DNA of 64,000 nucleotides. Source: a bacterium. Its GTDB lineage: Bacteria; Patescibacteriota; Gracilibacteria; Peribacterales; Peribacteraceae. A program made the position numbers and the translations under genes. Of this stretch, positions 48,061-58,008 are shown in pieces (positions within the stretch are counted from its first letter, which is position 1; each line of letters starts with the position of its first letter). The stretch spans positions 42,186 through 106,185 of the forward strand of contig JAKQEM010000009.1 in NCBI GenBank assembly GCA_029558515.1, in the 5' to 3' direction. Below the pieces are notes generated by a model that did not search any database, had not been told where the DNA came from, and saw nothing but the letters and a program-made list of their open reading frames with translations.

Positions 48061-48660
48061 ATGGCACGCATGGCACGCTCCCTCCGTCAGATCATTGCAT
48101 CGATGGAACTGGAAGAGAAGATACTCGCCGGAGCGGCGCTCCTCGGGGCACTATCCGTTTTCATGCCATGGCTTTCCGGTGAATGGCTCGGCGCCCCGGT
48201 GGAGCACTATTCGGGATTCGGATTCTTCCATACGTTCCTAGGCTTGGGAGTTTTCGTATGCAATCTCCTTATCCTCACTCTTTCGCTGGCACCGCTTGCC
48301 GGAATCAGACTACCCTGGAACCGGAGGCAGAGAGCAGGCATGCGCCTGATCGCAGCGATCATTATTTCCACTCTTGCATTGGCCGCGCTTTCGGTTTTGG
48401 CCCGTCTCACGTTCGAATCCACGCGAATGAATATTCGATTCGGCGTGTACGTCGCCATCGTCTGCGGCATCATCACAGTCTTCTACGCTTGGATGCGCAT
48501 GCAGGAAATACTGCAAAGCGAGCAACGCGAACATTTCATGCATCCGGATGACCCCGGATCCGTGGGCGTTCATCCCGCGGGAGAGCATACGTTCACACCA
48601 CCCCCTCCTCCGCCCCCTCCCCCGCCTCCTCCCGCAGAGGAGCATAGGAGGCATCAATAG
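48061..48660 (+). CDS. Four-TM-like membrane protein with C-terminal polyproline tract
   Basis: MARMARSLRQIIASMELEEKILAGAALLGALSVFMPWLSGEW...; C-term HTFTPPPPPPPPPPPPPAEEHRRHQ. Confidence 0.7.
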   Translation: MARMARSLRQIIASMELEEKILAGAALLGALSVFMPWLSGEWLGAPVEHYSGFGFFHTFLGLGVFVCNLLILTLSLAPLAGIRLPWNRRQRAGMRLIAAIIISTLALAALSVLARLTFESTRMNIRFGVYVAIVCGIITVFYAWMRMQEILQSEQREHFMHPDDPGSVGVHPAGEHTFTPPPPPPPPPPPPAEEHRRHQ

Positions 48661-48791
48661 ATTGGCAGTCCGGGAATGATGGAATGCCTAAGTGGCTGCA
48701 GAGCAGGAGGGAGATGAATAAGATCATGACCATCCCACGGTGCTCCCGTTCCTCGGTTCTCCGACATGCCTAATCATGCTATAGTCAAACC

Positions 48792-49184
48792 ATGAGTGAT
48801 CCGACAACCGAAGCACCTCCGGCGGAGCCCCGGAAAGCGGCTTATCAAGATGACGATCTTGTGTACGTCGATCCGCAGGCGAAGATCGTCGTAGGCAAAG
48901 TGGAGTTTGACGCAGCAGGCAGACCCAAACCAAAGCCACTTCCTACCGCGACGTCAGAAACATCGGAAACGCATGAAGAAGATGTGCAGCAGACGCATGA
49001 TGCGCCGAAGAAGGGGAGGGGGAGAGGGCGTCCTCGTACACCTCGTATCCGCTACTGCCCGTGGGGCACCTACCGTTCCATGAAGCACGTCTTCAAATTG
49101 GAAGGCAAACCGCCGCGCGTTGAATCTGACAAAACGCTCGACGAAGTCATGGAGAAGGCACTGCGGGAACCGTTCTGGAACTGA
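48792..49184 (+). CDS. Hypothetical protein with an AT-hook-like KKGRGRGRPRTPR segment
   Basis: Acidic low-complexity N-terminus, basic GRGRGRPR core, C-terminal 45 aa. Confidence 0.65.
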   Translation: MSDPTTEAPPAEPRKAAYQDDDLVYVDPQAKIVVGKVEFDAAGRPKPKPLPTATSETSETHEEDVQQTHDAPKKGRGRGRPRTPRIRYCPWGTYRSMKHVFKLEGKPPRVESDKTLDEVMEKALREPFWN

Positions 49185-49189
49185 GCGCT

Positions 49190-50134
49190 TCAGCGAGAGA
49201 GTACGTCGCACACGGCGCGCACTTCATTGGACGAACCGATGATGATCGGCGTGCGTTGATCGATGGTGAAGAGCTTCTTATCCAAAATGTCCGAATGTCC
49301 GTCGGATGCAAGCCCACCCGCGTGGTGCGCGATATAAGCAAAGGGGCCGCACTCGAACGCAAGTCGAAGTTTTCCTTCCGGGTATTTCTTTCCGCCGACA
49401 TTCACGAAGACGCCCTGTCCTTTGCTGACGATGTGATGAACGTCCGCCACCATGCAACCGGAGTAGCGCAACGTCAACGCCCGACTCAGCCATCCGTCCA
49501 TCACGGATTTGTACGCGCCATTTTCATTGACGGCGCGCAAATTGCCGGGGCTATAATTCTTCGCATCATCCGCGATCCCCAAAAATTCGCGAAGCAGAAT
49601 GAATTCTCCAACTTCGTTGAGAATGAACTCGTGCACGGAATTTCCCGTGGAATAGATCAGCAGCGTGCGAGGTCCGTAGAGAACGTACAGAGCCGCCACC
49701 TGGTCGCGGGGAGTCTTTCCGATGAACGTCGCACCCTCATAGATGCCGAAAATCGACCCGATCGCAAAATTCGTATCCACCAGTGAGGAACCGTCCAACG
49801 GATCGTACGCGACGGAGTAGGGGAGGGATGGATCCAGCTCAATGACCTCATCATGCTCTTCCGATGCAAAGCTCGCGACGCGTCTGCTCTCCGAAAGGTG
49901 CTGGCGAATGATTTCGTCGCTGAGGACGTCCAATTTGAGCTGATCCTCACCATACTGATTGATGGATCCGGCAAGACCGGCCTCCGTCGTCCGGATGGCA
50001 AATTGAATGTATTTGGCCGCACGCGAGATATCGAGAATGAGATGGCGCAGCGCATCGGGAATTTTCCCTTTGTGGTACAGATGTGCGTTGAGAGAAACGC
50101 GGCCGGGCATGCGGCAGATGTCAGTGGTATCCAT
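49190..50134 (-). CDS. fbp: Fructose-1,6-bisphosphatase class 1
   Basis: EEHDEVIELDPSLPYSVAYDPLDGSSLVDTNFAIGSIFGIYEG, LIYSTGNSVHEFILNEVGEF, LRYSGCMVADVHHIVSKGQGVF. Confidence 0.95.
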   Translation of the reverse strand: MDTTDICRMPGRVSLNAHLYHKGKIPDALRHLILDISRAAKYIQFAIRTTEAGLAGSINQYGEDQLKLDVLSDEIIRQHLSESRRVASFASEEHDEVIELDPSLPYSVAYDPLDGSSLVDTNFAIGSIFGIYEGATFIGKTPRDQVAALYVLYGPRTLLIYSTGNSVHEFILNEVGEFILLREFLGIADDAKNYSPGNLRAVNENGAYKSVMDGWLSRALTLRYSGCMVADVHHIVSKGQGVFVNVGGKKYPEGKLRLAFECGPFAYIAHHAGGLASDGHSDILDKKLFTIDQRTPIIIGSSNEVRAVCDVLSR

Positions 50135-50155
50135 AGTGGCCGAAATCTAGCACAC

Positions 50156-51175
50156 TCAGAGAAATTGTGCGACTCTCTGTGTCAATTCAATGACGCGCAT
50201 GGCATACCCCCACTCATTGTCATACCAACTGAGTACCTGCGCCGCCCGTCCGTCGACCACCTTCGTGGAGGGGGCATCGACGATGCTGGAATGCGGATCC
50301 GTCTGAAAATCGATCGACACGCACTGCTCGGTGGAAACCTCCAGGATATCCCGCAAACCGGATGAGTGCGCCGCCTCGGAAAGGACACGATTGATCTCAT
50401 CGGCCGTCGTCTCCTTCGCCAGAGTGAATGCCATGTACGCGCAACTCACCGTGGGGACCGGAACGCGAAACGCCATGCCATCCATCTTTCCTTTCAGATG
50501 TGGAAAAATGGACGCACAAGCCTTGACGGCTCCCGTCTTGGTGGGAATCATCGAGAGCGTGGCCGCTCTGGCTTTGCGCAGCTCTCCGCTCTCCTGCGGC
50601 TTATTGTCCAGCAGATTCTGCGACGCTGTAAACGCGTGCACGGAGCTGACCAGCAGCCGCTCCACCCCGTAGATTTCATCCATCACCTTGATGACGGGCG
50701 CGATGCAATTGGTCGTGCAGGATGCATTGCTGATGATGTCCATCGATGACGCGAGCAGTGCATCGTTCACGCCGAGAACGAACGTCGGCGTGTTATCCTT
50801 CATGGGTGCGGTGACAACCACCTTCCTGGCCCCCGCTCGCAAATGCGCTCCCGCCGATTCGGCAGTCGTAAATTTCCCAGTCGATTCGATGACGACATCC
50901 ACGTGGAGCTCCTTCCAGGGACACAGTGACGGATCGCGTTCCCGCACCACGCGTACCGGCATGCCGTTAACCGAAAAAACGTCTTCGGAAACCGGACCGA
51001 CCGTTCCTGCGAAACGTCCGTGCAATGAATCGTACTTCAACAAATAGGCCCTCATTTCACACGTTGATGATGCGTTCACTGCGACGACCTCCACCGTCTC
51101 GCTGCAGTGCTCCACCAATTGGCGATGCACATTCCTCCCGATACGTCCGTAACCGTTGATAGCGACGCGAATCAT
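50156..51175 (-). CDS. Glyceraldehyde-3-phosphate dehydrogenase, type I (paralogue 2)
   Basis: MIRVAINGYGRIGRNVHRQLVE...ISNASCTTNCIAPVIKVMDEIYGVERLLVSSVHAFTASQ...WYDNEWGYAMRVIELT. Confidence 0.95.
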   Translation of the reverse strand: MIRVAINGYGRIGRNVHRQLVEHCSETVEVVAVNASSTCEMRAYLLKYDSLHGRFAGTVGPVSEDVFSVNGMPVRVVRERDPSLCPWKELHVDVVIESTGKFTTAESAGAHLRAGARKVVVTAPMKDNTPTFVLGVNDALLASSMDIISNASCTTNCIAPVIKVMDEIYGVERLLVSSVHAFTASQNLLDNKPQESGELRKARAATLSMIPTKTGAVKACASIFPHLKGKMDGMAFRVPVPTVSCAYMAFTLAKETTADEINRVLSEAAHSSGLRDILEVSTEQCVSIDFQTDPHSSIVDAPSTKVVDGRAAQVLSWYDNEWGYAMRVIELTQRVAQFL

Positions 51176-51233
51176 AACTCGTGCACTCTAGGCACGTTAC
51201 TTGCCAAGTCAAGCGATTGGACTTGTAAAGGCA

Positions 51234-52301
51234 TCACGCCCCCAGTCCGACAATGATTCCGATGAGCGCCGCAATGAGCCCGACGATCCAGAGGCGCATC
51301 GTCACTTTGCTCTCACCCCACTCCAACGCCTGGCAGTGATGGTGAATCGGCGCAGCTCGAAATACTTTCTTGCCGCCACGCAGCTTCTTGCTGGTGAGCT
51401 GAATGATGACGGAAAGCATCTCGATGACGAAGACGAACCCGATGAGAGGCAGCGTGAGCGCCTGATCGATCATCATCGCCATGACCGCAAGAACGCCGCC
51501 CAGGGCAAGCGCACCCGTATCGCCCATAAAAAAGATCGCAGGCGGTACGTTGTGCCACAAAAACGCAGCGGTTGCCCCCATGCAGACGGCTGAGAATGCA
51601 GCCAGAACACTCAAACCCTCCGCATAGGCCAGAACGCCGAATGAAGCGAACGCAATCATCAGGAGTCCGCCCGCCAACCCGTCAAGTCCGTCCGTGAAAT
51701 TGACGGCATTGGCCGTCCCCACCAGGATGAACATAAAGATGGGAATGTACCAGAGACCCACATACCAATCACCCACGTACGGAATGGAGATGGAATCGTA
51801 TCCGAGCTTGAATGAAAACCACAGAGCACCCGCGAGTGAGATGGCAAGGAGGGACAGAATTTTTGGCAATGCATCCAATCCGCGCTTCTTTCCAACGCCA
51901 CGAATGTTGAGGTAATCATCCAGACCCCCCAGCACTCCCAGAGAGAGGAGAATGGCGAGCGGAAGATACACCTGCCCTCGCTGGAGGAGAGAGTGCTCAA
52001 TGACACCGAAATAGGCAAGAAGTCGCGAAAGGATGACCGTGCAGAGAATTGATCCCCAGATGAGGATGCCGCCCATCGTCGGCGTACCGGACTTCGCCTG
52101 ATGGTACGTGCGAAAAATCGTCGGATCGCGGCCATCAATCGTCTCCACCCGCAGCTGCTTCCCGACTTTGTTGCGTCGAAGAAAATCAACGAACCGCGGT
52201 GTGAGCGCGAGAACGAATACGAACGCAAACAGTGCGTACGCAAGAATCCCAAACAGTGGAATATCCGGACGGACGGGAAGAGTGAGAGGCAGAGGATCCA
52301 T
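51234..52301 (-). CDS. mraY: Phospho-N-acetylmuramoyl-pentapeptide-transferase
   Basis: QAKSGTPTMGGILIWGSIL, NAVNFTDGLDGLAGGLLMIAF, FFMGDTGALALGGVLAVMAM, FRAAPIHHHCQALEWGESKVTMRLWIVG. Confidence 0.97.
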   Translation of the reverse strand: MDPLPLTLPVRPDIPLFGILAYALFAFVFVLALTPRFVDFLRRNKVGKQLRVETIDGRDPTIFRTYHQAKSGTPTMGGILIWGSILCTVILSRLLAYFGVIEHSLLQRGQVYLPLAILLSLGVLGGLDDYLNIRGVGKKRGLDALPKILSLLAISLAGALWFSFKLGYDSISIPYVGDWYVGLWYIPIFMFILVGTANAVNFTDGLDGLAGGLLMIAFASFGVLAYAEGLSVLAAFSAVCMGATAAFLWHNVPPAIFFMGDTGALALGGVLAVMAMMIDQALTLPLIGFVFVIEMLSVIIQLTSKKLRGGKKVFRAAPIHHHCQALEWGESKVTMRLWIVGLIAALIGIIVGLGA

Positions 52302-52309
52302 AGACGCAC

Positions 52310-53668
52310 TCAGTCTAGCGGCTCTCCATGGACTTTGTCGATATCGTAAAATCGCATCTGCTCTTTCTTGAACAGAAGCTCTACGCGTCCCGTCGGTCCG
52401 TTGCGATGCTTGCGTATGAAAATGTCACACATGCCCTGACGATCGCAATCCTCATTGTAGTAATCCTCGCGATACATCATCATCACGATATCGGCGTCCT
52501 GCTCGATGGAACCCGACTCACGCAGATCGGAAAGTTGCGGCTGCTTATCCGGACGGCTCTCAACGGCGCGGGAGAGCTGGGAGAGAGCAATGATGGGAAT
52601 GCGCAATTCCCGGGCGATTTGCTTCACGGTGCGAGAAATCTCCGAAATTTCTTGAACCCGGTTGCCGGCGTAACTGTTATTTCCCGTACTCATCAGTTGC
52701 AGGTAATCGATGATCAGCAGATCGAGTCCATGTTCCATCTGCAGACGACGCGCCTTCGTGCGAAACTCAGGCATGGAGGAAGCAGAGGAGTCATCGATGA
52801 AGATATTCGCTTTGGAAAGATCGTCCATGATCGGCCCCATATTCTGAAAATCCGCATCATCCAATTTTCCGCGCTGCAATTTCCAGGAATCAACGCCAAG
52901 GAGTGACGCAAACAAACGATCCACGAGCTGCTCTTTGCTCATTTCCAGAGAAAAAACGCCGACCGTTTTCTGTCCTTTGATGGCGGCATTCACCGCCATG
53001 TTGAGCGCAAGGCTGGTCTTACCCATGCTGGGTCGCGCCGCCAGGATGATGAGGTCACTGGGATGCAAGCCGGAGAGCTTGTGATCGAGCGCGGCAAACC
53101 CCGTGAGAACGCCCTTCATCGCGTTGTCGTCACCGGTGGCATGAATCTCCGCAAAACGTTCGTATCGTTCGTCAAGAATATCTTTGATCGGAACAAACTT
53201 GTCCTTGAGGTATGTATTGGTGATGGAGAATATCGTCTTCTCCACTGCATCCAGCAATTCCGGCACGGCGCGATCCACTTCATACCCCAGTCCGACGATT
53301 GTGCGTCCCGCATCGATGATGTTTCGGTGCAACGCTTTGGATTTGACGATTTGGCCGTACTGATAGACGTGTGAGGACGTAGGCACCGCCGAAGCAATCT
53401 CTGCCAGAAACGCCGTACCTCCTGCGGATTGGATGGCTGCGTTTTCGGCGAGCTTACTGGAAACGGTGATGAAATCTATGGGCTCGTGATTGCCATAGAG
53501 CGCAGTGATCGCTTCGTAAATCTGCCGATTGATGGGATCGTAAAAATCCTCGGGTTTCAGAAAATCCGACACTTTGATGATCGCCTCGGGATCGAGCAGA
53601 AGCGCACCGAGAACCGTACGTTCGGCTTCCAGAGCATGCGGTGGAGTGTCAAAAACGGTCACAGTCAT
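52310..53668 (-). CDS. dnaB: Replicative DNA helicase DnaB
   Basis: PPHALEAERTVLGALLLDPEAI, LIILAARPSMGKTSLALNMAVNAA, LLIIDYLQLM, ALSQLSRAVESRPDKQPQLSDLRESGSIEQDADIVMMMYRE. Confidence 0.97.
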   Translation of the reverse strand: MTVTVFDTPPHALEAERTVLGALLLDPEAIIKVSDFLKPEDFYDPINRQIYEAITALYGNHEPIDFITVSSKLAENAAIQSAGGTAFLAEIASAVPTSSHVYQYGQIVKSKALHRNIIDAGRTIVGLGYEVDRAVPELLDAVEKTIFSITNTYLKDKFVPIKDILDERYERFAEIHATGDDNAMKGVLTGFAALDHKLSGLHPSDLIILAARPSMGKTSLALNMAVNAAIKGQKTVGVFSLEMSKEQLVDRLFASLLGVDSWKLQRGKLDDADFQNMGPIMDDLSKANIFIDDSSASSMPEFRTKARRLQMEHGLDLLIIDYLQLMSTGNNSYAGNRVQEISEISRTVKQIARELRIPIIALSQLSRAVESRPDKQPQLSDLRESGSIEQDADIVMMMYREDYYNEDCDRQGMCDIFIRKHRNGPTGRVELLFKKEQMRFYDIDKVHGEPLD

Positions 53669-53800
53669 GGAAAGAGGAGTGTAACCCCGAGAGACGCGCA
53701 GCTTCTGTGCGCACGGAAGATCATCGGGACGAGAATTGTACCCTCCGACATCCGGAAGACAACCAAGACCGCATGGCAAATCTTCCGACATTGTACCGCA

Positions 53801-54898
53801 TCATGCCGCCTGCGCTTGTTGAGACTTTGCCTGAATTTCCTTGGTGAGCTGCTGGCATAAACGCTGATTCTTCCTCAGCGTAAGCTTCGCCTGCTCACGG
53901 CCTTGCCCGAGAGTCTCCTCTGCGTATCGGAAGTAGGAACCGGATTTCTCGATGATGCCAAACCGCACGCCCAAATCCAGAATATCACCCTCCTTGCTGA
54001 TACCCTGCGCATAGAGAATATCAAATTCCGCCTGACGGAAGGGTGGCGCGACCTTGTTCTTCACCACCTTCACTCGCGTACGATTCCCCACGACTTCCTG
54101 CGCTTCCGCGCCTTCCTCCGGATTCTTCTCAATGATTTTATCGATCCTGCGGACATCAAGCCGCAGGGAAGCGTAGAACTTGAGCGCATTGCCGCCGGCG
54201 GTGGTCTCGGGATTCCCGAACATCACACCGATCTTCATGCGAAGCTGGTTGATGAAAATCACCGTACACTGCGTCTTGTTGACGATGGCCGTGAGTTTGC
54301 GGAGCGCCTGACTCATGAGACGGGCCTGCAAACCCATGTGACTGTCTCCCATGCTTCCCTCGATTTCCGCACGGGGAGTGAGAGCCGCGACGGAATCAAT
54401 CACGATAAGATCGACGCCGCCCGACCGGACCAACGCCTCCGTGATCTCCAGCGCCTGTTCGCCGTCATCAGGTTGAGAGACGAGAAGTGAATCGATATCA
54501 ACACCGATCTTCTTGGCATACGTCAGATCGAGCGCATGTTCCGCATCGATGAACGCGGCGCGACCGCCCCCACGCTGAATCTCCGCGATGGCATGGAGCG
54601 CGATGGTCGTCTTGCCGGAAGATTCGGGTCCGTATATCTCTATGATGCGACCCAGCGGAATGCCTCCCCCCAGCGCCAGATCCAGAGAAAGCGACCCCGA
54701 ATGAAAACGGGGAATATTCAGATGCGAGTGTTCACCCATCTGCATGATGGCCCCATCGCCGTACTGCTTTTTGATCTGCGCAAGTGCTTGTTCAACCGCT
54801 GCGCGCTTGATCGCCCGGGGATCATTCTTTGCGGAAGTCGTCGACTTGGAGGAGGTATCAGCCATAGAGGAGGTGGAGGAGGAAGATGCTTTCGCCAT
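53801..54898 (-). CDS. recA: Recombinase RecA
   Basis: [69 protein letters not shown]. Confidence 0.99.
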   Translation of the reverse strand: MAKASSSSTSSMADTSSKSTTSAKNDPRAIKRAAVEQALAQIKKQYGDGAIMQMGEHSHLNIPRFHSGSLSLDLALGGGIPLGRIIEIYGPESSGKTTIALHAIAEIQRGGGRAAFIDAEHALDLTYAKKIGVDIDSLLVSQPDDGEQALEITEALVRSGGVDLIVIDSVAALTPRAEIEGSMGDSHMGLQARLMSQALRKLTAIVNKTQCTVIFINQLRMKIGVMFGNPETTAGGNALKFYASLRLDVRRIDKIIEKNPEEGAEAQEVVGNRTRVKVVKNKVAPPFRQAEFDILYAQGISKEGDILDLGVRFGIIEKSGSYFRYAEETLGQGREQAKLTLRKNQRLCQQLTKEIQAKSQQAQAA

Positions 54899-55110
54899 GA
54901 TAGGGGAGGGGAAACGGAGGAGGAAGGTGCCGTCGAGTACAGAAGGGAGGAAGTGCGTTCACTGCGCTTGTGACTACGGAGAAGCGCTGATCTATGACGC
55001 AGGAGAACAGTGGTGTAAGAACGTACACCCATCCTACGAAATCTCCCCCGTCCAGTCAAATAACTCGCGCTGGAAATGGTTGATGAACTGTGTTCTGATG
55101 TCTCTCAATC

Positions 55111-55959
55111 CTACCGTACCGTTCTGCACTGTCCGATTCCCAACGCCGCATCCGTAATCTCGCAGTAACTGCCAGCCGGACAGAGAACACCACCCGGACC
55201 TCCGCACGGAAGAACGGGAATCGCTGCACCGGAGGATGAGGAAGGAACGGAAATGACGCTGCGCGACACGGAACTCTGTTCGCCCCGCGTGAACCGGACA
55301 CTGCGCAGGACAAGCATCTGTTCCGGCGAGAGCGTCGATCCATCTCCACCGTCCGGCGCCGAAAAGGAAAACGCAATGATACCCGTATCACTTCGTACGA
55401 ACACATTCGGGCCATTGGAACCCTGAGTGAGAACAGCGCTGCGGCCACCCACCTGCATGTCTGTGCCTTGCGGGAAGGCGGTAGTAGCCGCACGATACAC
55501 CTGCATCACCGAACCGACCGTCCCGGGAACCGAAAACCGCATCCCGTCATCGAACGTCTGACCGTCCCAGGAAATGGGAGATTCGAGCGTGATGTAAAGA
55601 GGCGTCACCGTCCACTGACGCATCGGCTGGGAGAACAGCGTGACACCCGAAGCCACGAGAACCGGCAGTGCAGCGGGATCGCTATTATGTTCAAATGCAC
55701 CCTGCACGGAGACGTGAAGACCCTCAAATTCACGCAAGTTCACAACTGAGCTCTCCACATACGCCACATCGATACCACTGATGCGCAAAAGATGCGTTCC
55801 GCGGCGATCGAGTGACAGCGGAGTCGACACGAGCACGCCGGAGAGTGTCTGCGGCCCCTGAGGCAAAACCGCATCAGGCGCATCCGGAACAGTCAAACGA
55901 ACAACCGTCACCACGATGGCGACCACCACGGCCGATGCAACGATGAAGCGGAGGTTCAC
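55111..55959 (-). CDS. Hypothetical secreted/membrane-anchored protein
   Basis: MNLRFIVASAVVVAIVVTVVRLTVPDAP single N-terminal TM; Cys-rich C-term CGGPGGVLCPAGSYCEITDAALGIGQC. Confidence 0.65.
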   Translation of the reverse strand: MNLRFIVASAVVVAIVVTVVRLTVPDAPDAVLPQGPQTLSGVLVSTPLSLDRRGTHLLRISGIDVAYVESSVVNLREFEGLHVSVQGAFEHNSDPAALPVLVASGVTLFSQPMRQWTVTPLYITLESPISWDGQTFDDGMRFSVPGTVGSVMQVYRAATTAFPQGTDMQVGGRSAVLTQGSNGPNVFVRSDTGIIAFSFSAPDGGDGSTLSPEQMLVLRSVRFTRGEQSSVSRSVISVPSSSSGAAIPVLPCGGPGGVLCPAGSYCEITDAALGIGQCRTVR

Positions 55960-57053
55960 TTCTTACTTGCATCAAAGGCGTACACCGCGCGTCCCACACG
56001 AACGAAGTAGGGCATCTTCTGCAAATTCAACGAGATGGTACCCACCTTGACGGTGCGCTGGCGCGCAACCTCCGCAATGATCTCCTTCTTGGAAAGCGGA
56101 CCCTTCTCCACAAGGATCATCTCAATGACATCGGCGACCGTACCCGGTTCAAATCCCCACTCACGAAGCGCATAGAGTCCGCGACCTACCAACACGAACT
56201 GCGGATAGCGGATGAGCTCGTTATGAACGGCCTGCACGGTGACATTCTTGTGATCGAAACGCGACTCGCGGATGCGATTGGCGATATCCATGAAGTGGAG
56301 AGGCGTTCCGGCCTTGCGCAGAACGATTTCCACTTTGTCGCGAATGGAACGTGGACGAACGAAACGCCATTCCGTGAGCCCCCATCCTTCGTCAATCTCG
56401 CGCAGGCGCTCATCGATGGAGAGGCAGCTGCTGATGAGCTCGCGGCCGGGAATGCGATCCTTGAAAAGATTGAGCGCCTGAACCGCGGAAATGAGCTCGT
56501 CTCGATTCATACAATTGCGACGCTTCTTGAGGATCTTCACGACATTATCCGCAATGAGGGAAATATCTTCCATCGCAAGAGAATCCAACCGCCAGAACGG
56601 GACGAATGTTCCCGTGTGTCCCGATGCATCCATGTCGGTATCGATGGAGAAGGAGAGACGCAGTACCGATCCGTCGAGTTCCGAAGAACCCTGCAAACGC
56701 TTCAGCACCTGGCTGATGAGCTCATCCTCACGCATCACACCGCCGTTGAGACGCAGAATGTTCTTCGCAAGATCATTGATGTCGTTGAGCTTGGTTGTGC
56801 GCACCGTGCGGCGCAACTTGCTCAGCGCGATGCCTTCAATCTGGCGCACGCGCTCGCGGGTCACCTTAAAGTGCTTGCCGATCTTCTCCAGCGTCTGACG
56901 CGGCTGACCCTGCAGTGCAAAACGACGTTTAATCACCATAGATTCCTTATCCGTCAAAACCATGAAGAGATCATCCAGCAATGTCTGCAAGTTGACCGAA
57001 ATTTTGGTTCCCGGCGTTGCCTGCTGCGTTGGAAGGGTGGCGGAATCAGCCAT
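55956..57053 (-). CDS. Sigma-70 region 4-like domain fused to HARE-HTH-type domains
   Basis: DKESMVIKRRFALQGQPRQTLEKIGKHFKVTRERVRQIEGIALSKLRR is sigma region 4; C-terminal half ends AGTPLHFMDIANRIRESRFDHKNVTVQAVHNELIRYPQFVLVGRGLYALREWG, HARE-HTH-like. Confidence 0.82.
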   Translation of the reverse strand: MADSATLPTQQATPGTKISVNLQTLLDDLFMVLTDKESMVIKRRFALQGQPRQTLEKIGKHFKVTRERVRQIEGIALSKLRRTVRTTKLNDINDLAKNILRLNGGVMREDELISQVLKRLQGSSELDGSVLRLSFSIDTDMDASGHTGTFVPFWRLDSLAMEDISLIADNVVKILKKRRNCMNRDELISAVQALNLFKDRIPGRELISSCLSIDERLREIDEGWGLTEWRFVRPRSIRDKVEIVLRKAGTPLHFMDIANRIRESRFDHKNVTVQAVHNELIRYPQFVLVGRGLYALREWGFEPGTVADVIEMILVEKGPLSKKEIIAEVARQRTVKVGTISLNLQKMPYFVRVGRAVYAFDASKK

Positions 57054-57199
57054 AGGGAGTGGGGGGCGGAGGGAAGAAAAACAACCCTCGTTTTACCAGA
57101 ACATTGACAGAGACAAAAGTTCTTCCGCTGAAACGTGTGGACTCCTTTCCACGTTTATTGCGTTTCACTTAACAGATAAGAATAATGAACAGGAATGAT

Positions 57200-57228
57200 A
57201 AATTAGAGTATATTCTCAATCTTGTCAA
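57200..57228 (-). promoter_or_regulatory. Sigma70-type promoter for the sigma4/HARE gene
   Basis: Minus strand TTGACA-N17-TAATTT, followed by a leader hairpin AACGTGG...CCACACGTT. Confidence 0.6.
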
Positions 57229-57269
57229 CTGAAAGCTATAACTACCCAATAGACATGGAGAGATGGCAA

Positions 57270-57647
57270 TTACGGAGTGCGCTGACGTCTGCTGAGCGCC
57301 ATCCGCAAGAGTTCCACCGCCGCCGCCGCATCGCCGTCGTAATCCGGGTTATCCTGCGTCGTGTAGCGTTCGTCGAGGTAGAGCAGGGGAAGGCCAAGGG
57401 CGGCCAAGCGCGTCCCCATGTCTCGCACCATGCCGGCCTGTGCACCTTCCTTCCCGGATGGAAGGAGGGGGAGACCGATGACGATCATCCCGATTCCCCG
57501 TTGCGTACAAAGCAGGCGAACCGCCGCCGCCAGTTCCCGCTTTGAAGCATGCTCCAAGGTATGCAGTGCGAGCACGATACCGTCCGCTTCATCAGCGAAA
57601 GCAACCCCCGTCCTCCGCATGCCGATATCCAAAGCGAGTACCTTCAC
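57270..57647 (-). CDS. ruvX: Putative pre-16S rRNA nuclease / Holliday junction resolvase YqgF
   Basis: MKVLALDIGMRRTGVAFADEADGIVLALHTL, GLPLLPSGKEG, LYLDERYTTQ. Confidence 0.93.
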   Translation of the reverse strand: MKVLALDIGMRRTGVAFADEADGIVLALHTLEHASKRELAAAVRLLCTQRGIGMIVIGLPLLPSGKEGAQAGMVRDMGTRLAALGLPLLYLDERYTTQDNPDYDGDAAAAVELLRMALSRRQRTP

Positions 57648-57700
57648 AAAGAAAGAGTACCACTTTTCTTCTGTTTCCGTCCTTCCTCATTTTCCTCGCC

Positions 57701-57955
57701 TCAAACCGCCAGCTTCGCTATCGCAGATTTCTTCCGTGCGGCGTTGCTCGGGTGAATGAGATGCTTCTTCGCAGCCATGTCGATGGCCTTGTAGGTCTGG
57801 GGCAACAGCTTCACCACATCCTGCTTCTTCCCCGCTTTTGCGGCATCGATGACCTTCCGGATGGAAGACTTCATGAGCGACTTGACCGGCTGGAGCCGCT
57901 TGTTGCGGTCCCTGCTCTGGCGAGCGCGCTTCGTGGCGGATGCGGTGCGAGTCAT
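57701..57955 (-). CDS. rpsT: 30S ribosomal protein S20
   Basis: MTRTASATKRARQSRDRNKRLQPVKSLMKSSIRKVIDAAKAGK...KKHLIHPSNAARKKSAIAKLAV. Confidence 0.92.
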   Translation of the reverse strand: MTRTASATKRARQSRDRNKRLQPVKSLMKSSIRKVIDAAKAGKKQDVVKLLPQTYKAIDMAAKKHLIHPSNAARKKSAIAKLAV

Positions 57956-58008
57956 AGAAAATCAGCGGAGAAAATGCCCGCAGACTCTACGGGAGGGGGA
58001 AAGGGGAG

